A stretch of DNA of 35,941 nt from Telluribacter roseus (GTDB taxonomy: Bacteria > Bacteroidota > Bacteroidia > Cytophagales > Spirosomataceae): positions 1 to 35,941 of the forward strand of contig NZ_JAFEUV020000026.1 in NCBI RefSeq assembly GCF_017355915.2. The letters run 5' to 3'. The notes beneath the pieces are model-generated. The model was not told the origin of the DNA. It worked only from the letters and a program-made list of their open reading frames with translations, and did not search any database. A program made the translations under genes and the position numbers. Numbering within the stretch: the stretch's first letter is position 1; every line of letters begins with the position of its first letter. Positions 34,336 through 35,941 of this stretch are shown piece by piece.

Positions 34336-35941
34336 TTATTCGGTCTTAATCAGTTTGTAAGTTTTGACTTTTCTGCCGGCTCCTACATGCAGGAAGTATG
34401 TGCCCGGGGCTACTTCTTTACCTAAGGTAATAGTTTGCTCAGCTTGCAGGTCTTCCAGTTGCATTACTACTCGGCCAGTGACATCAAAGAGAATAGCTGG
34501 TAGCTTACCACTTCCTTTGCCCTGCACCTGCAGGGTGATGGTTTCAGCAAAGGGATTAGGATAGTACTTCACCTGCAAACTCTCGGGTTCTAACGGATAT
34601 TCAAAGCCAAGCCGGGCTATGGATTGATTAATTACGCTGAAATTAATAATAAGGGGTGTACCAGCCGTACCTTTGGCGCTTGCCTCGGTGTAAGGAGTAG
34701 CCGTCAGGCTGTAGTTGCCCAGTGCGGGTGTCCAGTTGCGGTAGTTACCATTATCATCACCAAACAGAGCGTAGGGGGCGCCCGTCTCGGTCTGGGTACG
34801 ATTCTGTTTGCCACTCATGACAAACTTCACACTGCCCACCGGATAAGGTTCTGTATTAGCCCGGATGTTCAGGTTGCGGGTCGGCAAGGTAGCCATGTCA
34901 ATCACATCGTTAGGCACCAGGTCACGGATAGGCTGTTCTGTATCAGCGTTTATCAGTGTGAAGCTCACTACCTGCTGAACAGTTGGTGCGGCATTCACTT
35001 GTACGCTTACCTCATCATGAGCGGTGGCACCCTGGTTGTCGGTGACCGTCAGGCGGAAGGTATAGGTGCCTGCTACCAGATCATTAGCTGTCAGCGAGGC
35101 TGTGTTAGCGTTGACCAGGGTGGCTGTATTAGGTCCACTCTGCTGCGTCCACTGGTGAGCAGCGATGCTGCCGTCGGGATCATTACCTGAGCCAGCCAGC
35201 GTGACCGTGTTGGTAGGTAGGGTGATGGTCTGGTCTGCTCCTGCGTTAGCCGTTGGTGCCTGATTGGCCGGTGCGGCATTCACTTGTACGCTTACCTCAT
35301 CAAAGCCAGTAGCACCCTGGTTGTCGGTGACCGTCAGGCGGAAGGTATAGGTACCTGCTACCAGATCATTAGCCGTCAGCGAGGCTGTGTTGGCGTTGAC
35401 CAGGGTGGCTGTATTAGGTCCACTCTGCTGCGTCCACTGGTGAGCAGCGATGCTGCCGTCGGGATCATTACCTGAGCCAGCCAGCGTGACCGTGTTGGTA
35501 GGCAGGGTGATGGTCTGGTCTGCTCCTGCGTTAGCCGTTGGTGCCTGGTTGGCAGCCAGATCTGTTACGCTGAAATTAATAGTAAGAGGTGTACCGGCGG
35601 TACCTTTGGCGCTTGCCTCGGTGTAAGGAGTAGCCGTCAGGCTGTAGTTGCCCAGTGCGGGTGTCCAGTTGCGGTAGTTACCATTATCATCACCAAACAG
35701 AGCGTAGGGGGCGCCCGTCTCGGTCTGGGTACGATTCTGTTTGCCACTCATGACAAACTTCACACTGCCCACCGGATAAGGTTCTGTATTAGCCCGGATG
35801 TTCAGGTTGCGGGTCGGCAAGGTAGCCATGTCAATCACATCGTTAGGCACCAGGTCACGGATAGGCTGTTCTGTATCGGCATTAATTAGTGTGAAGCTCA
35901 CTACCTGTTGGGTAGTTGGTGCGGCCGGATGTACAAGTACG
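34336..35941 (-). CDS. Secreted modular protein, C-terminal part (5' end beyond window), T9SS substrate
   Basis: The frame is open from the stop at 34336 to the right edge, 535 codons visible. A GTG at 35901 is internal to a module, so it is not the start. Numbering residues from that GTG, the order is: INAD module (2-114), two nearly identical 95-residue PKD-like domains (118-212, 213-307), another INAD module (313-425) and a T9SS sorting domain (446-521). Both INAD modules are almost identical to each other, 933 bp apart. The sorting domain is very close to that of the 1,522-residue enzyme (YYPNPFAETITLQVQGKG in both), so the two genes are recent paralogues at their 3' ends. What lies N-terminal, enzyme or binding domain, cannot be seen. 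Confidence 0.88.
   Translation of the reverse strand, partial: VLVHPAAPTTQQVVSFTLINADTEQPIRDLVPNDVIDMATLPTRNLNIRANTEPYPVGSVKFVMSGKQNRTQTETGAPYALFGDDNGNYRNWTPALGNYSLTATPYTEASAKGTAGTPLTINFSVTDLAANQAPTANAGADQTITLPTNTVTLAGSGNDPDGSIAAHQWTQQSGPNTATLVNANTASLTANDLVAGTYTFRLTVTDNQGATGFDEVSVQVNAAPANQAPTANAGADQTITLPTNTVTLAGSGNDPDGSIAAHQWTQQSGPNTATLVNANTASLTANDLVAGTYTFRLTVTDNQGATAHDEVSVQVNAAPTVQQVVSFTLINADTEQPIRDLVPNDVIDMATLPTRNLNIRANTEPYPVGSVKFVMSGKQNRTQTETGAPYALFGDDNGNYRNWTPALGNYSLTATPYTEASAKGTAGTPLIINFSVINQSIARLGFEYPLEPESLQVKYYPNPFAETITLQVQGKGSGKLPAILFDVTGRVVMQLEDLQAEQTITLGKEVAPGTYFLHVGAGRKVKTYKLIKTE
34981..35550 (-). repeat. Tandem 285-bp duplication encoding PKD-like domains
   Basis: Units 35266-35550 and 34981-35265, period 285 bp (95 codons). 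The proteins differ only near the end of the unit (GFDEVS against AHDEVS and the junction residues). Confidence 0.88.

Overview
The window looks like chromosomal DNA of a Bacteroidota bacterium, most likely of the order Cytophagales (inference). Support comes from type IX secretion (T9SS) C-terminal sorting domains on the large secreted proteins, a Bacteroidota-style Wza with a C-terminal hydrophobic tail, a Wzc-type BY-kinase, and starts without Shine-Dalgarno sequences. No rRNA, tRNA, CRISPR array, insertion sequence or integrase was seen.

Layout. (1) About 1-14901, all on the minus strand, is one surface-polysaccharide assembly cluster read from gmd downwards: GDP-mannose 4,6-dehydratase, a GT2 glycosyltransferase, a pyruvyltransferase-like protein, a Wzx flippase, a GT4, a Wzy-like polymerase, a CgeB-like glycosyltransferase, GmhA and HldA (first steps of activated-heptose synthesis), a GT9 heptosyltransferase-like enzyme, two more GT4s and a WcaF-like acetyltransferase. 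Another gene starts at the left edge. (2) 14902-16363 is a mostly empty 1.46-kb gap holding one doubtful small ORF and a perfect 23-bp inverted repeat. (3) 16364-19627 carries wza then wzc on the minus strand, the export and kinase machinery. (4) 20092-20976 is a lone plus-strand SAM methyltransferase. (5) 21134-35941 holds four large minus-strand genes for secreted modular proteins: jelly-roll carbohydrate-binding-like domains, PKD-like domains, a malectin domain, one DUF5060/GH-like enzyme, many copies of a roughly 113-residue 'INADxxQPIR' module, and T9SS sorting domains. The last gene runs off the right edge.

How it may work together: the cluster makes a heptose- and deoxyhexose-containing polymer, Wzx/Wzy build it, Wza/Wzc export it, and the T9SS-secreted proteins could bind or trim it outside the cell (inference).

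The most interesting signal is regulatory. Upstream of wza there are four direct repeats with an exact 20-bp period and an ACCRYTTRATAA-like core, similar to LytTR-type response-regulator sites. Pairs of similar sites, also at exactly 20 bp, lie upstream of each of the three complete secreted-protein genes. There each is followed 122-137 bp further on by a conserved TTGACT-N3-AGTCAA dyad. This suggests one regulon joining polysaccharide export to the secreted proteins. The secreted-protein genes also show very recent rearrangement: a 1,686-bp in-frame tandem duplication, a 285-bp tandem PKD duplication, and related terminators.
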